Notes: generated by a model from the sequence alone, not told the origin. DNA of 64,000 bases from Anderseniella sp963759095 (GCA_963759095.1 CAVWYF010000025.1:20426-84425); one strand, 5' to 3'. Positions 35,802 through 46,339 are shown, counted from the first letter of the stretch. Program-made: numbers and translations.

Positions 35802-36962
35802 AAAGCGTTTGAAAATTGCCTTTGTTACCGCGAGCCTGTCTCGGAGCGGTGCCGGGATATCAGCCGTAGTTGAAGCTCTTTCGGCGGGGGTTGATAGGAT
35901 TCAGGGCTATGATGTTCGTGTTTTCGGTCTTGCAGATGGCGGCTGGCACCAACATGAATGGCAAGAATGGAGTGGTGCTGAGCCAGTTGCCTTGACTGCT
36001 GTCGGACCACTTGCCCTTGGTTACGCGCCCGCCATGCTTGGCGAACTTCTGAGCTGGCAACCGGATGTTGTACACACGCACGGGCTATGGATGCATCATT
36101 CACGTAGCGTCCACAAATGGGCCGGGCGAACTGGACGCCCTTACTTGGTTTCTCCTCATGGGATGCTGGAACCGGTAGCGCTGAAGATGTCATCCAGAAA
36201 AAAGGCCATCAGCCGGTTTCTTTTTCAAGACTCTGCGTTGCGGGATGCCTGTCGATTCATACTACCAGTGAGAGTGAAACAGAGAGTTGCCGTAAATTCG
36301 GATTGGTGCAACCGGTTTCGATTGTCCCCAATGGGGTCACAGTACCACCAGCAAGTCATACGCCCAAAATATCAGGTGCTGCTTACCGACCTGCTGTTCT
36401 CTCTCTTGGGAGAATACACCCCAAAAAGGGTCTGGAGCAGCTTGTGGGCGCATGGGCGCTGTTGGAAAAGAAATTTCCTGAGTGGGACCTGAAAATTGTT
36501 GGTCCCGGGGAAGCGAGCTATATCCGAAAGCTTAAGGAGCTGGCAGTTACGCTGAACACGAACAATGTGCAGTTTTGCGATGCAGTTGCCGGGGCGGAAA
36601 AAATCCAGCTATTGCAGGAAGCGGAGGTGTTCGCGCTGTCTACTTTGAGCGAAAATTTTGCGCTCACGGTCGCTGAGAGCCTCGCATGTAGCACTCCTGT
36701 AATCTCCACAAAAGGCGCACCGTGGGCCGGCCTTGAAATCAACCGGTGCGGTTGGTGGATTGACCAAGGTGTACCTCCAATGACAGCGGCGCTCGAAGAA
36801 GCGATGTCACTTTCTCAAAAACAACGCCAGGCGATGGGCAGCAGAGGGCGAGCCTGGATGGAGTTTGACTTTGGCTGGGAGATGATTTCACAGCAAATGG
36901 CCGAGGTATATCGTTGGATAGTTAGGGGAGAAGAGCCGCCTGCATCGGTTCAGTTTGACTGA
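35794..36962 (+). pseudogene. Glycosyltransferase, GT4 type, one frameshift
   Basis: One gene of about 389 codons broken near 36251, where a missing base (probably T of a TT pair in GCCTGTCG) switches frames. The first part has SLSRSGAGISAVVEAL, VVHTHGLWMHHS and SPHGMLEPVAL; after the break it continues with HTTSESETESCR, VSIVPNGV, LSLGRIHPKKGLEQLVGAW and the acidic motif STLSENFALTVAESLACSTPV. Both GT-B domains are intact otherwise. An error in the sequence is more likely than decay. It overlaps neighbours on both sides within a co-translated run. Confidence 0.85.
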
Positions 36963-36964
36963 GT

Positions 36965-37534
36965 ATGAATACAGAAAGACAAGTCAGCGTTGATGTTAAG
37001 GCAAATCGCAGCGCCCAAAAATGGACGACGCAAGAGAAAGCAGGGCGGTTTTTTTGGGCGTTGATGCACCCTCTTTTTGCCTGGAGTTCCCGTCCATTTT
37101 GGTCATGGCGACGGCAAATACTGCGCTTTTTCGGTGCCAGCATTGCAAAAGAGGTTCATATCTATCCGACTGTTCGCATAACGATGCCATGGAATCTCAC
37201 TATAGGACCGCAAAGCGCTGTTGGCGATGGTGCAATACTGTATGCACTTGGACCGATTTCTCTTGGATCTCGGGTTACCGTTTCGCAAGGTGCCCATCTA
37301 TGTGCGGGAACGCATGACTGGACTGCATCGGACAGACCGCTGTTGAAACCTCCCATTGTGATCGAAGCTGACGCATGGATATGTGCGGATGCTTTTGTTG
37401 GTCCAGGAGTTACAATCGGTAAATCTTCGATTGTCGGGGCAAGAGCTGTTGTCATGAAAGATGTTGTCCCAGGAATTGTCGTAGCAGGAAATCCTGCCCG
37501 AAAACTCAAGAGTGTGACTTATGAAGCAGATTGA
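36965..37534 (+). CDS. WcaF-like hexapeptide O-acetyltransferase
   Basis: A 189-residue left-handed beta-helix acyltransferase. The WcaF-type N-terminus (FWALMHPLFAWSSRPFWSWRRQILRFFGA) precedes hexapeptide repeats such as ITMPWNLTIGPQSAVGDGA and the catalytic His in GTHDW; the tail has VVAGNPARKLK. It would acetylate a sugar of the repeat unit using acetyl-CoA. It overlaps the methyltransferase gene by 14 bp. Confidence 0.87.
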   Translation: MNTERQVSVDVKANRSAQKWTTQEKAGRFFWALMHPLFAWSSRPFWSWRRQILRFFGASIAKEVHIYPTVRITMPWNLTIGPQSAVGDGAILYALGPISLGSRVTVSQGAHLCAGTHDWTASDRPLLKPPIVIEADAWICADAFVGPGVTIGKSSIVGARAVVMKDVVPGIVVAGNPARKLKSVTYEAD

Positions 37535-38168
37535 TGGAATTAAAGGTTACAGCTACGAGGACGCGCAAACCAATTGTTCTCACAGCTATTTGTTGCCAAC
37601 TGTCCGCGAGGAACTTGCAAAACTCCTGAAGCAATTCGGCGATGATAGTTCTCCGCCGCGTGTGTTCGATCTTGGTTGCGGTAATGGAAGTGTGGCGTCG
37701 GTCCTTAACCAGGACGGGTGGGATGTTACAGGTGTTGACCCTTCATCTCAGGGAATTGACCAAGCAAAGGAAAGCTATCCTGACCTGAAGCTTTTTTTGG
37801 GTTCAGCTTACGATGATCTTGCGAAAGAGTACGGGACATTTCCCGCCATTGTGAGCTTGGAGGTTGTCGAGCATGTGTACGCTCCGCGAGATTATGCCAA
37901 GTCGCTGTACCAACTGTGTGAACCAGGAGGAGTTGTATTGGTTTCGACGCCATATCACGGTTACATCAAAAACGTGGCACTAGCCCTGTCAGGGAAAATG
38001 GATGCTCATTTTACCGCTCTTTGGGACCATGGGCACATTAAGTTCTGGTCACGAAAAACCCTGAGTTTCCTGCTGCAGGAAGCAGGCTTTCAGGAACCAA
38101 GGTTTGCTCTGGTGGGAAGAGTTCCACCGCTGGCAAAGTCGATGATCGCTATCGCTCGCAAGCCATGA
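37521..38168 (+). CDS. SAM-dependent class I methyltransferase
   Basis: A 215-residue UbiG-type methyltransferase. The SAM motif VFDLGCGNGSVASVL is near residue 45, motif II VDPSSQG near 73, and motif IV SLEVVEHVYAPRDY near 112. A late segment DHGHIKFWSRKTL is often seen in EPS-locus methyltransferases. It overlaps both neighbours, so it belongs to the polysaccharide operon and probably methylates a sugar or the chain end. Confidence 0.82.
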   Translation: MKQIDGIKGYSYEDAQTNCSHSYLLPTVREELAKLLKQFGDDSSPPRVFDLGCGNGSVASVLNQDGWDVTGVDPSSQGIDQAKESYPDLKLFLGSAYDDLAKEYGTFPAIVSLEVVEHVYAPRDYAKSLYQLCEPGGVVLVSTPYHGYIKNVALALSGKMDAHFTALWDHGHIKFWSRKTLSFLLQEAGFQEPRFALVGRVPPLAKSMIAIARKP

Positions 38169-39064
38169 CACTCACCGTCGTCATTCTGGCATTCAACGAA
38201 GAGCGCCATATTGCCCGTGCGCTGGCTTCAGTGCGTGAAGTTGCACAGCGAATCCTGGTTGTGGATTGTGGTTCCACTGACGACACCTGCGAGATCGCGA
38301 AAAACTTTGATGCTGAAGTTTTCGAGAATCCCTGGATAAACTATGCAACGCAGTTCAATTGGGCGCTCGATCAGATCAAAGGTGAAGGCGGTTGGGTGTT
38401 GCGGCTGGATGCTGACGAGATTGTAACGCCGGAACTCGCGGCGGAAATCAAAGCGCAAGTGAGCGAGTTGGATGATGATGTTGAGGGAGTGGTTGTTTCA
38501 CGCCGTATGACCTTTCTTCAGCGGCCAATCCGGCACGGTGGAATTTTCCCGATAAGAGTGCTTAGATTGTTTCGTAACGGCATGGGTCACTGCGAAAACC
38601 GGTGGATGGATGAACACATCAAGGTGGATGGCAGAACAATAGATTTCCAAGGGGAGATCATAGACGACAATCTCAATTCGCTTACATGGTGGACTGAAAA
38701 GCACAATTCCTATGCCAGCAGGGAAGTTATTGACATGCTGAACCTTGAGCATCGCTTTATGCCTCATGAGACTGTAGCCCAGCTTAGTGGAGGACATCAG
38801 GCGGGCGTCAAGCGTTGGCTCAAAGAAAAGATCTATGCGCGGCTTCCGGGAGGCGTCCGGGCTTTTGTATATTTCTTCTATCGATATGTAGTTCGTCTGG
38901 GATTCCTTGATGGCTGGGAAGGAGCCGCTTTTCATACTTTACAAGGATTCTGGTATCGGTTTCTTGTTGATGCAAAGCACTATGAAGTGAACAAGTTTAT
39001 GAAAAAGCACGACGTCGATGTAGTGACGGCAATTGATGAAGTCCTGGGCATTAAGGTCAATTGA
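38165..39064 (+). CDS. Family 2 glycosyltransferase, WaaE/KdtX-like
   Basis: A 299-residue GT-A enzyme. It opens TVVILAFNEERHIARALASV, has VVDCGSTDDT as the nucleotide-binding acid and LRLDADEIV as the DxD-like motif, then FLQRPIRHGGIFPIRVLRLF, all typical of the WaaE group that adds a beta-glucosyl residue in LPS core. The ATG overlaps the methyltransferase stop (ATGA). It is the last + strand gene before two convergent RTX genes. Confidence 0.87.
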   Translation: MTLTVVILAFNEERHIARALASVREVAQRILVVDCGSTDDTCEIAKNFDAEVFENPWINYATQFNWALDQIKGEGGWVLRLDADEIVTPELAAEIKAQVSELDDDVEGVVVSRRMTFLQRPIRHGGIFPIRVLRLFRNGMGHCENRWMDEHIKVDGRTIDFQGEIIDDNLNSLTWWTEKHNSYASREVIDMLNLEHRFMPHETVAQLSGGHQAGVKRWLKEKIYARLPGGVRAFVYFFYRYVVRLGFLDGWEGAAFHTLQGFWYRFLVDAKHYEVNKFMKKHDVDVVTAIDEVLGIKVN

Positions 39065-39149
39065 GCCACGCAGTTGCCGGTTTTCACTTTGTCCAATCTC
39101 GTTAAGTAAAGGGAAATTTCAAGAAAGCCCTGATATTTGCAGGTCGATA

Positions 39150-42100
39150 TTACACGAGCAAATCGTAACCCTGTTCAATCACCATCTGTTGGGGACCGTT
39201 GTCTGGTAACGTCTCAATTATGCCATCGCCGTTCAAATCTGCAGCGAACAGGGCTTCAATACCGCCCAATGAGCTTTCCGTCAGATCATAAGAAGACTGA
39301 TAATTGCCAGCAGCGTCGGTTTGCCAGATTGCATAGTTGCCATTGGGGTTCTGCCACAGCACCTTGAAACCGCCGCCATCTGCCTCCGCCTGAAGCGCCG
39401 ACCATCCTGTGAAACTTTCCGGCCCAACGTTGGATAATTCAAGCTTGAGGACGATCGCGGCATCAACTCCATTGCTGATCTGATAGGCGTCGCCGGCATT
39501 CACGGCCAGCTGGTGGGCGCCGTTGTCTTCAATTATGTCAAGTGTGCTATCGCCGGTCAGATCTGCGGCGAACAGGGTTTCAACCTCGCTCAGTGAGCTT
39601 GCCGGCAGATCATAAGATGACTGATAATTGCCAGCAGCGTCGGTTTGCCAGATTGCATAGTTGCCATTGGGATTCTGCCACAGCACCTTGAAACCGCCGC
39701 CATCTGCCTCCGCCTGAAGCGCCGACCATCCTGTGAAACTTTCCGGCCCAACGTTGGATAATTCAAGCTTGAGGACGATCGCGGCATCAACTCCATTGCT
39801 GATCTGATAGGCGTCGCCGGCATTCACGGCCAGCTGGTGGGCGCCGTTGTCTTCAATTATGTCAAGTGTGCTATCGCCGGTCAGATCTGCAGCGAACAGG
39901 GTTTCAACCTCGCTCAGTGAGCTTGCCGGCAGATCATAAGATGACTGATAATTGCCAGCAGCGTCGTTTTGCCAGATTGCATAGTTGCCATTGGGATTCT
40001 GCCACAGCACCTTGAAACCGCCGCCATCTGCCTCCGCCTGAAGCGCCGACCATCCTGTGAAACTTTCCGGCCCAACGTTGGATGATCCAAGCTTGAGGAC
40101 GATTGCGGCATCAACTCCATTGCTGATCTGATAGGCGCCGTCGGCATTCACGGCCAGCTGGTGGGCGCCGTTGTCTTCAATTATGTCAAGTGCGCTGTTG
40201 TCGGTCAGATCTGCTGCGAACAGGGTTTCAACCTCGCTCAGTGAACTTGCCGGCAGATCATAAGATGACTGATAATTGCCAGCAGCGTCGGTTTGCCAGA
40301 TTGCATAGTTGCCATTGGGATTCTGCCACAGCACCTTGAAACCGCCGCCATCTGCCTCCGCCTGAAGCGCCGACCATCCTGTGAAACTTTCCGGCCCAAC
40401 GTTGGATGATCCAATCTTGAGGACGATTGCGGCATCAACTCCATTGCTGATCTGATAGGCGCCGTCGGCATTGACGGCCAGCTGGTGGGCGCCGTTGTCT
40501 TCTATAAGATCCGCATCACTGGTAAACGATTCAGACAGCAGCGTGCCATTGCCGTCGTAATTGCGGGTCCATTCCATCCAGGCTTCCACATTGTAGAAAT
40601 CATAGACGGTCAGGGAACTCGTGCCATCGTCGTTTACCGTCAGGCGCTCGATCAGATTGTCATTGAGATCATAGGTATCAGTGATTGTTGCCCACGTTTC
40701 GCTGCCGCTATCGCTGATCTGCACCTGCGATTGCTCAAAGCTCCGGGCAGCAAGATCGAGATCTTGCCAGTTATCATAGAAGAACAACGTGTCCCAACCA
40801 TCGCCGCCGTTCAGATTGGTGAAATTGTCTGCCGCGTCGAAAACGATTGTGTCGTTGTCGGCACCGCCGTTGATGATGTCACTATTGCTGCCGCCATCAA
40901 GCCAGTCATTGCCCTCGCCACCGTCAAGTGTGTCGGCTCCCTGGCCACCATAAAGCGTGTCATTGCCGCGATTGCCGATCAGGGTGTCATTGCCGCCATT
41001 GCCGGTCAGGATATTGTCCAGATCATTGCCAGTTAGTATGTCGTAACCAGAACCGCCAATGGCGTTTTCAATGTCAACGTCATAGGCGATGGCAAGGTTG
41101 TAATCGAGACCGTTGGTGCTTGAGTAGGAACCAGCTACCAGCGACAGGGTGGATGACATCGACCAGCCTGACAGATCTATCGTATCAGTGCCGTCTCCGT
41201 CCCAGATGGTCAGGATCGGGGTGAGGTTATTGTTGAAGTCATAAATGGCACCGCCGACGGTTGAATTGAAGCCATAAACCGTATCGCCGGCGCGGGTTGT
41301 GTAGTCGGCACCATACATCTGCTGGATGGCGAGTATGTCGTAGACCATTGGTGTCTGGGCAGCGTTTTCCCAAAGATAAGGATTCCATGTGTCGTTGTAA
41401 CCCCAGTCAGCACCGGTATTGTCAGCATCAAAGTACGACATGATGGTGTATTGCTGGCTGTCTTCAATGAACTCCCAACCGGTTGAGGTATTTCCGTATT
41501 GCGGATTACCGCCGTTGTAATCTCCGCTATGATTCAGGCCGAGCGCGTGACCGATTTCATGAACAAAGGTTGCGAACCCGTGGCTGTTCAAGGTCGGTGT
41601 CGTCAGATCATTGGACTGGTCTGAGCTGTCAAAGCCGGTGTTGAACCACACAGATCCGTCAATGCTGCCATAGGTACCACCCTCATAGCCAACAATCCCG
41701 GTCCCCCAGGCGTGCGCATAGCCAATATTGGTTGTGGTATTGGAAAGCTTGATGTCCGCTGAATTGGCGGCGTTTCCGGTGGCTTCAACCAACTCGGTTG
41801 CTACCAGGTCGTCCCACATGCTCATGGCAAGGCGTACTGCCGTTTTTTGTGTTTCCGCAAACCCGCTCCAGCCCGATGCTTCGCCGAAGCCGGATGCAAA
41901 ACTGGCACTTGTCGGGAAACCATAGGTAATTGTCTGGGCAGTTTCACCGGATATTTCGCGCCATTCGTTCGGTACAACGAAACCGCCGCCGTAATCGTAG
42001 TCACCATCAAGCTGGTCAACCAGATCCTGGTTGAAGCCTTCGGAAACGCCATTTGCCGTTCCGCCTTCGCCCGAGCCCGCTTGCTGCGGAGTTGCCGCAG

Positions 42101-42287
42101 AATTTGTCCACGCGGGACTGGTTTTAAAGTCAAAGAAACCGTCGCTGGGCCACTCGATCTGCTGCCACGACTGCCCGCTATGCTGGCCGGATTGAGAGGT
42201 GCCGCCAGACAGCCACTGGCCCAGTTGTTCCAGCAAGGTTGAGATATTCAGGCTTGCACCGGCGTATTTGAGATAGGCATTCCACAT
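39150..42287 (-). CDS. Secreted M10-type metalloprotease with RTX and four Trp-rich repeats
   Basis: A 1045-residue extracellular protein. The zinc motif HEIGHALGLNH (DNA 41537-41569) and Met-turn TIMSYF mark a serralysin-like metzincin. RTX nonapeptides (GGNDTLIGNRGNDTLYGGQGADTLDGG region, about 40855-41040) bind calcium. Four tandem repeats of about 108 residues follow (40503-39208), then the short tail DNGPQQMVIEQGYDLLV. No Sec signal peptide is apparent, consistent with type I secretion. The ATG at 42287 is preferred to a TTG at 42341. It is likely a matrix or nutrient protease; no inhibitor or T1SS genes are adjacent. Confidence 0.85.
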   Translation of the reverse strand: MWNAYLKYAGASLNISTLLEQLGQWLSGGTSQSGQHSGQSWQQIEWPSDGFFDFKTSPAWTNSAATPQQAGSGEGGTANGVSEGFNQDLVDQLDGDYDYGGGFVVPNEWREISGETAQTITYGFPTSASFASGFGEASGWSGFAETQKTAVRLAMSMWDDLVATELVEATGNAANSADIKLSNTTTNIGYAHAWGTGIVGYEGGTYGSIDGSVWFNTGFDSSDQSNDLTTPTLNSHGFATFVHEIGHALGLNHSGDYNGGNPQYGNTSTGWEFIEDSQQYTIMSYFDADNTGADWGYNDTWNPYLWENAAQTPMVYDILAIQQMYGADYTTRAGDTVYGFNSTVGGAIYDFNNNLTPILTIWDGDGTDTIDLSGWSMSSTLSLVAGSYSSTNGLDYNLAIAYDVDIENAIGGSGYDILTGNDLDNILTGNGGNDTLIGNRGNDTLYGGQGADTLDGGEGNDWLDGGSNSDIINGGADNDTIVFDAADNFTNLNGGDGWDTLFFYDNWQDLDLAARSFEQSQVQISDSGSETWATITDTYDLNDNLIERLTVNDDGTSSLTVYDFYNVEAWMEWTRNYDGNGTLLSESFTSDADLIEDNGAHQLAVNADGAYQISNGVDAAIVLKIGSSNVGPESFTGWSALQAEADGGGFKVLWQNPNGNYAIWQTDAAGNYQSSYDLPASSLSEVETLFAADLTDNSALDIIEDNGAHQLAVNADGAYQISNGVDAAIVLKLGSSNVGPESFTGWSALQAEADGGGFKVLWQNPNGNYAIWQNDAAGNYQSSYDLPASSLSEVETLFAADLTGDSTLDIIEDNGAHQLAVNAGDAYQISNGVDAAIVLKLELSNVGPESFTGWSALQAEADGGGFKVLWQNPNGNYAIWQTDAAGNYQSSYDLPASSLSEVETLFAADLTGDSTLDIIEDNGAHQLAVNAGDAYQISNGVDAAIVLKLELSNVGPESFTGWSALQAEADGGGFKVLWQNPNGNYAIWQTDAAGNYQSSYDLTESSLGGIEALFAADLNGDGIIETLPDNGPQQMVIEQGYDLLV
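39208..40503 (-). repeat. Four near-identical 324-bp tandem repeats
   Basis: The 3' part of the metalloprotease gene repeats with a 324-bp period (boundaries near 40503, 40179, 39855, 39531, 39208). Copies 2-4 differ from one another at only a handful of bases, so the array expanded recently. Each unit encodes 108 residues with FTGWSALQAEADGGGF, VLWQNPNGNYAIWQ and an acidic loop ADLTGDSTLD near the end. Confidence 0.9.
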
Positions 42288-42484
42288 ATTTATGTAATTT
42301 TTCCCTGAAACCCGGATGGCAGGATAACCCCGGACACCCAAGCGATAGTAGATCTATGGAAGTTAATTTGATCCAACGTCATTTGTTCAAATTCGAATGA
42401 ATTATCAGCTACTTGACGTGGTTAATCGCGACCTGCCAAGACTGCTCCCGCCGGTTGGATCACAACCTGTTTCAGCTCTTGATT

Positions 42485-45406
42485 TTAGATCAGTCCAATT
42501 CCGCCGTCACCATTTAAGTCTGCTGCGAACAGAGTCTCGACTTCAATCAGCGAGGTTTCCGGCAAATTGTATGAAGACTTGTAACTGCCTGCCGTATCGG
42601 TTTGCCAAACGGCAAAACTACCATTGGGGTTCTGCCACAACACCGCAAATCCGGTCGCAGTGGCCTCGGCCTGCAGCGCAGACCAGCCAGTGAAGGTAGT
42701 TGGTCCAACACCGGAAGTGTTGAGTTCCAGAACGGCTGGTGTATCGATCCCGTTGCTGATCTGATAGGCGCCGGCCCCATTGACCAATAATTGGTATGCA
42801 CCGTTATCCTCGATCAGCCCGATCCCGCCATCGCCGTTCAGATCTGCGGCAAACAGAGATTCAATCTCATTTATGGCTACATCTGATTTGCTCTTGGAAC
42901 TTTGGTAGTTACCTGCCGCGTCGAGCTGCCAAATAGCATAACCGCCACTGGGGTCCTGCCACAACACGGCGAACCCGGTTGCGGTGGTCTCTGCCTGAAG
43001 CGCGGACCAGCCATCGAAGCTGGTAGGGCCAACATCGGAAGATCCAAGCTTAATGCCTATAGGTGTACCGACACCATCACTGATCTGATATGCTCCGCTT
43101 GCGTCAACGGAGAGTTGGGTGGTTCCGTTATCTTCAATCAAACCGATCCCGCCATTGCCATTCAAATCTGCAACAAACAGTGATTCAATCTCGTTCAACT
43201 GCGCTTCTGACATGCTTCTGGAACTCAGATAGTTGCCTGCAGCATCAGTCTGCCAAACTGCATACTCGCCATCAGGACCCTCCCACAATGTCATAAAACC
43301 AGTTGCAGTGGCCTCCGCCTGAAGCACAGACCAGTCAGCAAAACTTGCCGGTTTGATGTCGACAGAGTTGACCTTCAGGACCACTGGTGAGCCAACGCCA
43401 ACGCCATTGCCGATCTGATAGGCACCGGTTTCACCGATTAACAATTCGTAGGCGCCGTTGTCCTCGATCACCCCGGTTTTTCCATCACCGTCCAGATCTG
43501 CGGCAAACAGAGATTCAATTTCAATCGATGACTCTTCAGGCAGGCTTTTGGAACTTAGATAATTACCTGCGGTGTCGGTTTGCCAAATTGCATAATCACC
43601 ATCGGGGTCCTGCCACAATACGGTGAATCCGGTTGCGGTGGCTTCTGCCTGAAGAGCAGACCACTCAGCAAAAGTTGCGCGGGTAACGTCCGCAGAATTG
43701 AGTTTCAGGACGACAGGTAAGCCAACGCCGTTGCTGATCTGATATGAGCCAAAAATATTGGTCGAAAACTGATAGGCACCAGTATCTTCTATGAGCTTGA
43801 AGGCACCGATTTGTCCATCACCATCAACATCAGCGGCGAACAAAGGTTCAATCTCTTTGATGAGCGTTGCCGGCCAGCTCTTGGAACTCTGATAATTGCC
43901 GGCAGCGTCGGATTGCCAAATTGAATATTCGCCGTTGGGACCCTGCCACAAAGCTGTGAACCCAGTAGCAGTAGCTTCAACCTGAAGAGCAGACCAACCG
44001 GCGAAAGTCGTGACAGTTACATCCGAAGAATTCATCTTCAGGGTAACCGGTGTCCCGACGCCGTTGCTGACCAGATACGCACCATTGCCGGAGACGGCGA
44101 GTTGGTAGGAACCGTTATTTTCAATCACGATGATATTTTCATCGATGATCGCATTGGCGCGACCATTGGCGGTAATCACAATGTCACTATGCGCCAGGGT
44201 GGTTCCCTGACCGAGATTGGCAAACACGCAGTGCCTCGCCAACTACCTGTGCCGTCGACATCGATGCTCAGATTTCCCGGTCGACTGATCGTACAGGAAT
44301 TGCGCATGGTTTTGCGTGGCGGTTGTGCCAAACACAAGACTGTCTTCGCCAAGCAGGCCGAGTTGCATGTTTTGTGCAAAGCCAAGGCGCCCGATCTCAA
44401 TGGTATCCGTGCCGGACACAAAGTCGGTCACCTGGTCAACGCCGTCATGGCAGTTGTCAAAGACAAACGTGTCGCTGCCGCCGTTACCGGTCAGAGTGTC
44501 GGATGCTTCACCACCCGCAATGCGGTTATCACCAGAATTGCCGATGATGGTGTTTTCGCCGTCATTGCCTGTCGCGTTGGTGTCGTTGATGCCAAGCAGT
44601 TCAAGGCCAACCGCGCCTTCTCCAAGGAACGCGGATGCGGATGACGCAATGAAGTTGGTGTCACGCAGATCGACCTTGACGTTGTCAACGCCCATTTCAA
44701 TGGTCACGACAACTGTCGTGCCGTTGCGCGAGAATTCAACATCGATCAGGCCGGAAGCGGTGGTTGAGGCGGTATAACCACCGGTTGCATAGTTTGTGAA
44801 CTCTTCCTGCGACCCGCCCTGGGGCTGGATGCGGATTGTCGCGCCGCCGATGCCTTCATTATACGAGAACTGATCATCGGCATCGGTATCGGTGTAAATA
44901 ACACCGGTGATGAATTTATTATCGCCTGACACTGCAAAGTTTTCGTTCAACAGGGCTGCGTTGTCCTTTTTATATCTGCCCAGTTCATAGCCGAGGCCGA
45001 TCTCGCGGTACTGCGGATCAAGCATTCTTGCCCTGGTAGTCGCATTGAGGAACAACTCTTCCAGGTTGTTCTCCAGTGCGGACAACGGATTCAGAACACC
45101 GCTCGTGCGGCTCAAAGCGAGGTTTTCTTCTGATGCCGAATCGCCGGTGAACTGATAGCCAGCGTCTTCCATACGCTCCTCGGCAGTGCTTTTTTTGTCT
45201 CCGGTATGCGAAAACTTGTTGGTCTTCAACAGCCACAGGCTGTGATCTTCTGCAGCATCGTTGAGCAGCAGGTTGAACGCCAATGGCTGCAACTGGGCAG
45301 CAGAAATCGTGCCTGCGCCATAGGCATCTGCGGCACCTTGCGGATTGAGCCGCTGTGCATTGATAAGTTCCAGGGCATATTGCTCATATGCGGATGGTTC
45401 GGACAT
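42485..45406 (-). pseudogene. Secreted CAP-domain protein with SdrD-like, RTX and Trp-rich repeats; two frameshifts
   Basis: A protein of about 970 residues. The N-terminal CAP/SCP domain has LELINAQRLNPQG, NKFSHTGDKK and LFLNATTRARMLDPQYREIGLG. A Cna_B/SdrD-type beta domain follows (GVIYTDTDADDQFSYNEG), then RTX repeats (NTIIGNSGDNRIAGGEASDT). Near 44290 and 44245 two frame changes interrupt the segment LYDQSTGNLSIDVDGTGS / VFANLGQGTTL; downstream five Trp-rich repeats (about 44130-42488) run to a TAA at 42485. Beyond that stop the frame continues with a 20-residue tail resembling the end of the neighbouring protease. Head-to-tail with that gene and divergent from a glycosyltransferase. Probably type-I secreted. 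Confidence 0.8.
42488..44130 (-). repeat. Five diverged copies of the 108-residue Trp-rich repeat
   Basis: Units begin EDNGAYQL- and end FAADLNGDGGIGLI; each has GWSALQAEATATGF then VLWQxPNG. Identity between copies is clearly lower than in the protease array, implying an older duplication. The repeat end matches the calcium-loop pattern DxNxDGxI. Confidence 0.85.
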
Positions 45407-45592
45407 TGTCGCCTCGTCATAAATCTGTCGTCAGGTGATACAATGACTCATCCGACCTAAAACTGTGTGATCCCGCGTGTGACAATTCAGTGAGTTCAGG
45501 TAATCAAAAATTTAGGAATTCCGGACTGACCCGACGCCGGGACAGAAACAGGCGGCTTGCATTTTCCTGCATAAATCGTCTACCCCAGACCA

Positions 45593-46339
45593 ATGAAAAT
45601 ATCCGTCATTACCGCCGTCTATAACCGCTGCGATACAATCGCAGATGCGGTAACTTCGCTGCAGTCGCAAACCCATGACAATTTCGAACACGTGGTCATG
45701 GATGCCGGATCGACGGATGGAACCCTTGAAATTCTGAGCGACCTGGCAGATCCGCGAATGTCGCTGGCCAGTGAACGTGATGATGGCATTTATGACGCGC
45801 TCAATAAGGGCATGAAGCGGGCCACCGGCGATGTGATCGGGTTAATGCATTCTGACGATGTTTTCGCGTCACCGTCAGTTCTTGAACTCGTGGCACGCGC
45901 TTTCGAGGATCGTGACGTGGAGGCGGTTTATGGCGATCTGCAGTATGTATCCGCCGAAGATCCCGGCAGGGTGATCCGCCACTGGACGGCTGGTGAGTTC
46001 TCGGCCTCGAAGCTGAAACGCGGGTGGATGCCACCGCATCCTTCGCTGTATGTGCGCAAGTCTGTGATTGAGCGCTGGGGCGGGTATGACACCAGCTATC
46101 AGATTGCTGCCGATTACGATGCCATTCTGCGCTGGTTTGGCAAAGGCAGGATTCAGGCAAGATATGTTCCGGAAGTGTTCGTCAAAATGCGGGTGGGTGG
46201 CGAAAGCAACCGGTCCCTCGAAAGGGTCTTGCAGAAAAGCCGCGAAGACTACCGGGCACTGCGGTCCAACGCAGTCGGGGGCGTGAGTGCGCTTGTGTGG
46301 AAAAACCTGAGCAAACTGGGCCAGTTCAGGGCGAAGTGA
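45593..46339 (+). CDS. Family 2 glycosyltransferase, WcaE/WcaA-like
   Basis: A 248-residue GT-A enzyme. SVITAVYNRCDTIADAVTSL opens the fold; VMDAGSTDGT and LMHSDDVFASP are the nucleotide- and metal-binding acids; MPPHPSLYVRKSVIERWGGYD is a strong WcaE-type marker. Starts with ATG, divergent from the CAP-RTX gene across 186 bp that probably holds both promoters. Donor not known. Confidence 0.87.
   Translation: MKISVITAVYNRCDTIADAVTSLQSQTHDNFEHVVMDAGSTDGTLEILSDLADPRMSLASERDDGIYDALNKGMKRATGDVIGLMHSDDVFASPSVLELVARAFEDRDVEAVYGDLQYVSAEDPGRVIRHWTAGEFSASKLKRGWMPPHPSLYVRKSVIERWGGYDTSYQIAADYDAILRWFGKGRIQARYVPEVFVKMRVGGESNRSLERVLQKSREDYRALRSNAVGGVSALVWKNLSKLGQFRAK

Noticed and set aside
39208..44130. 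CRISPR-like array
   Set aside because: Repeat periods are 324 bp or more, lie in coding frame and encode a protein domain; there are no short repeats with unique spacers and no cas genes.
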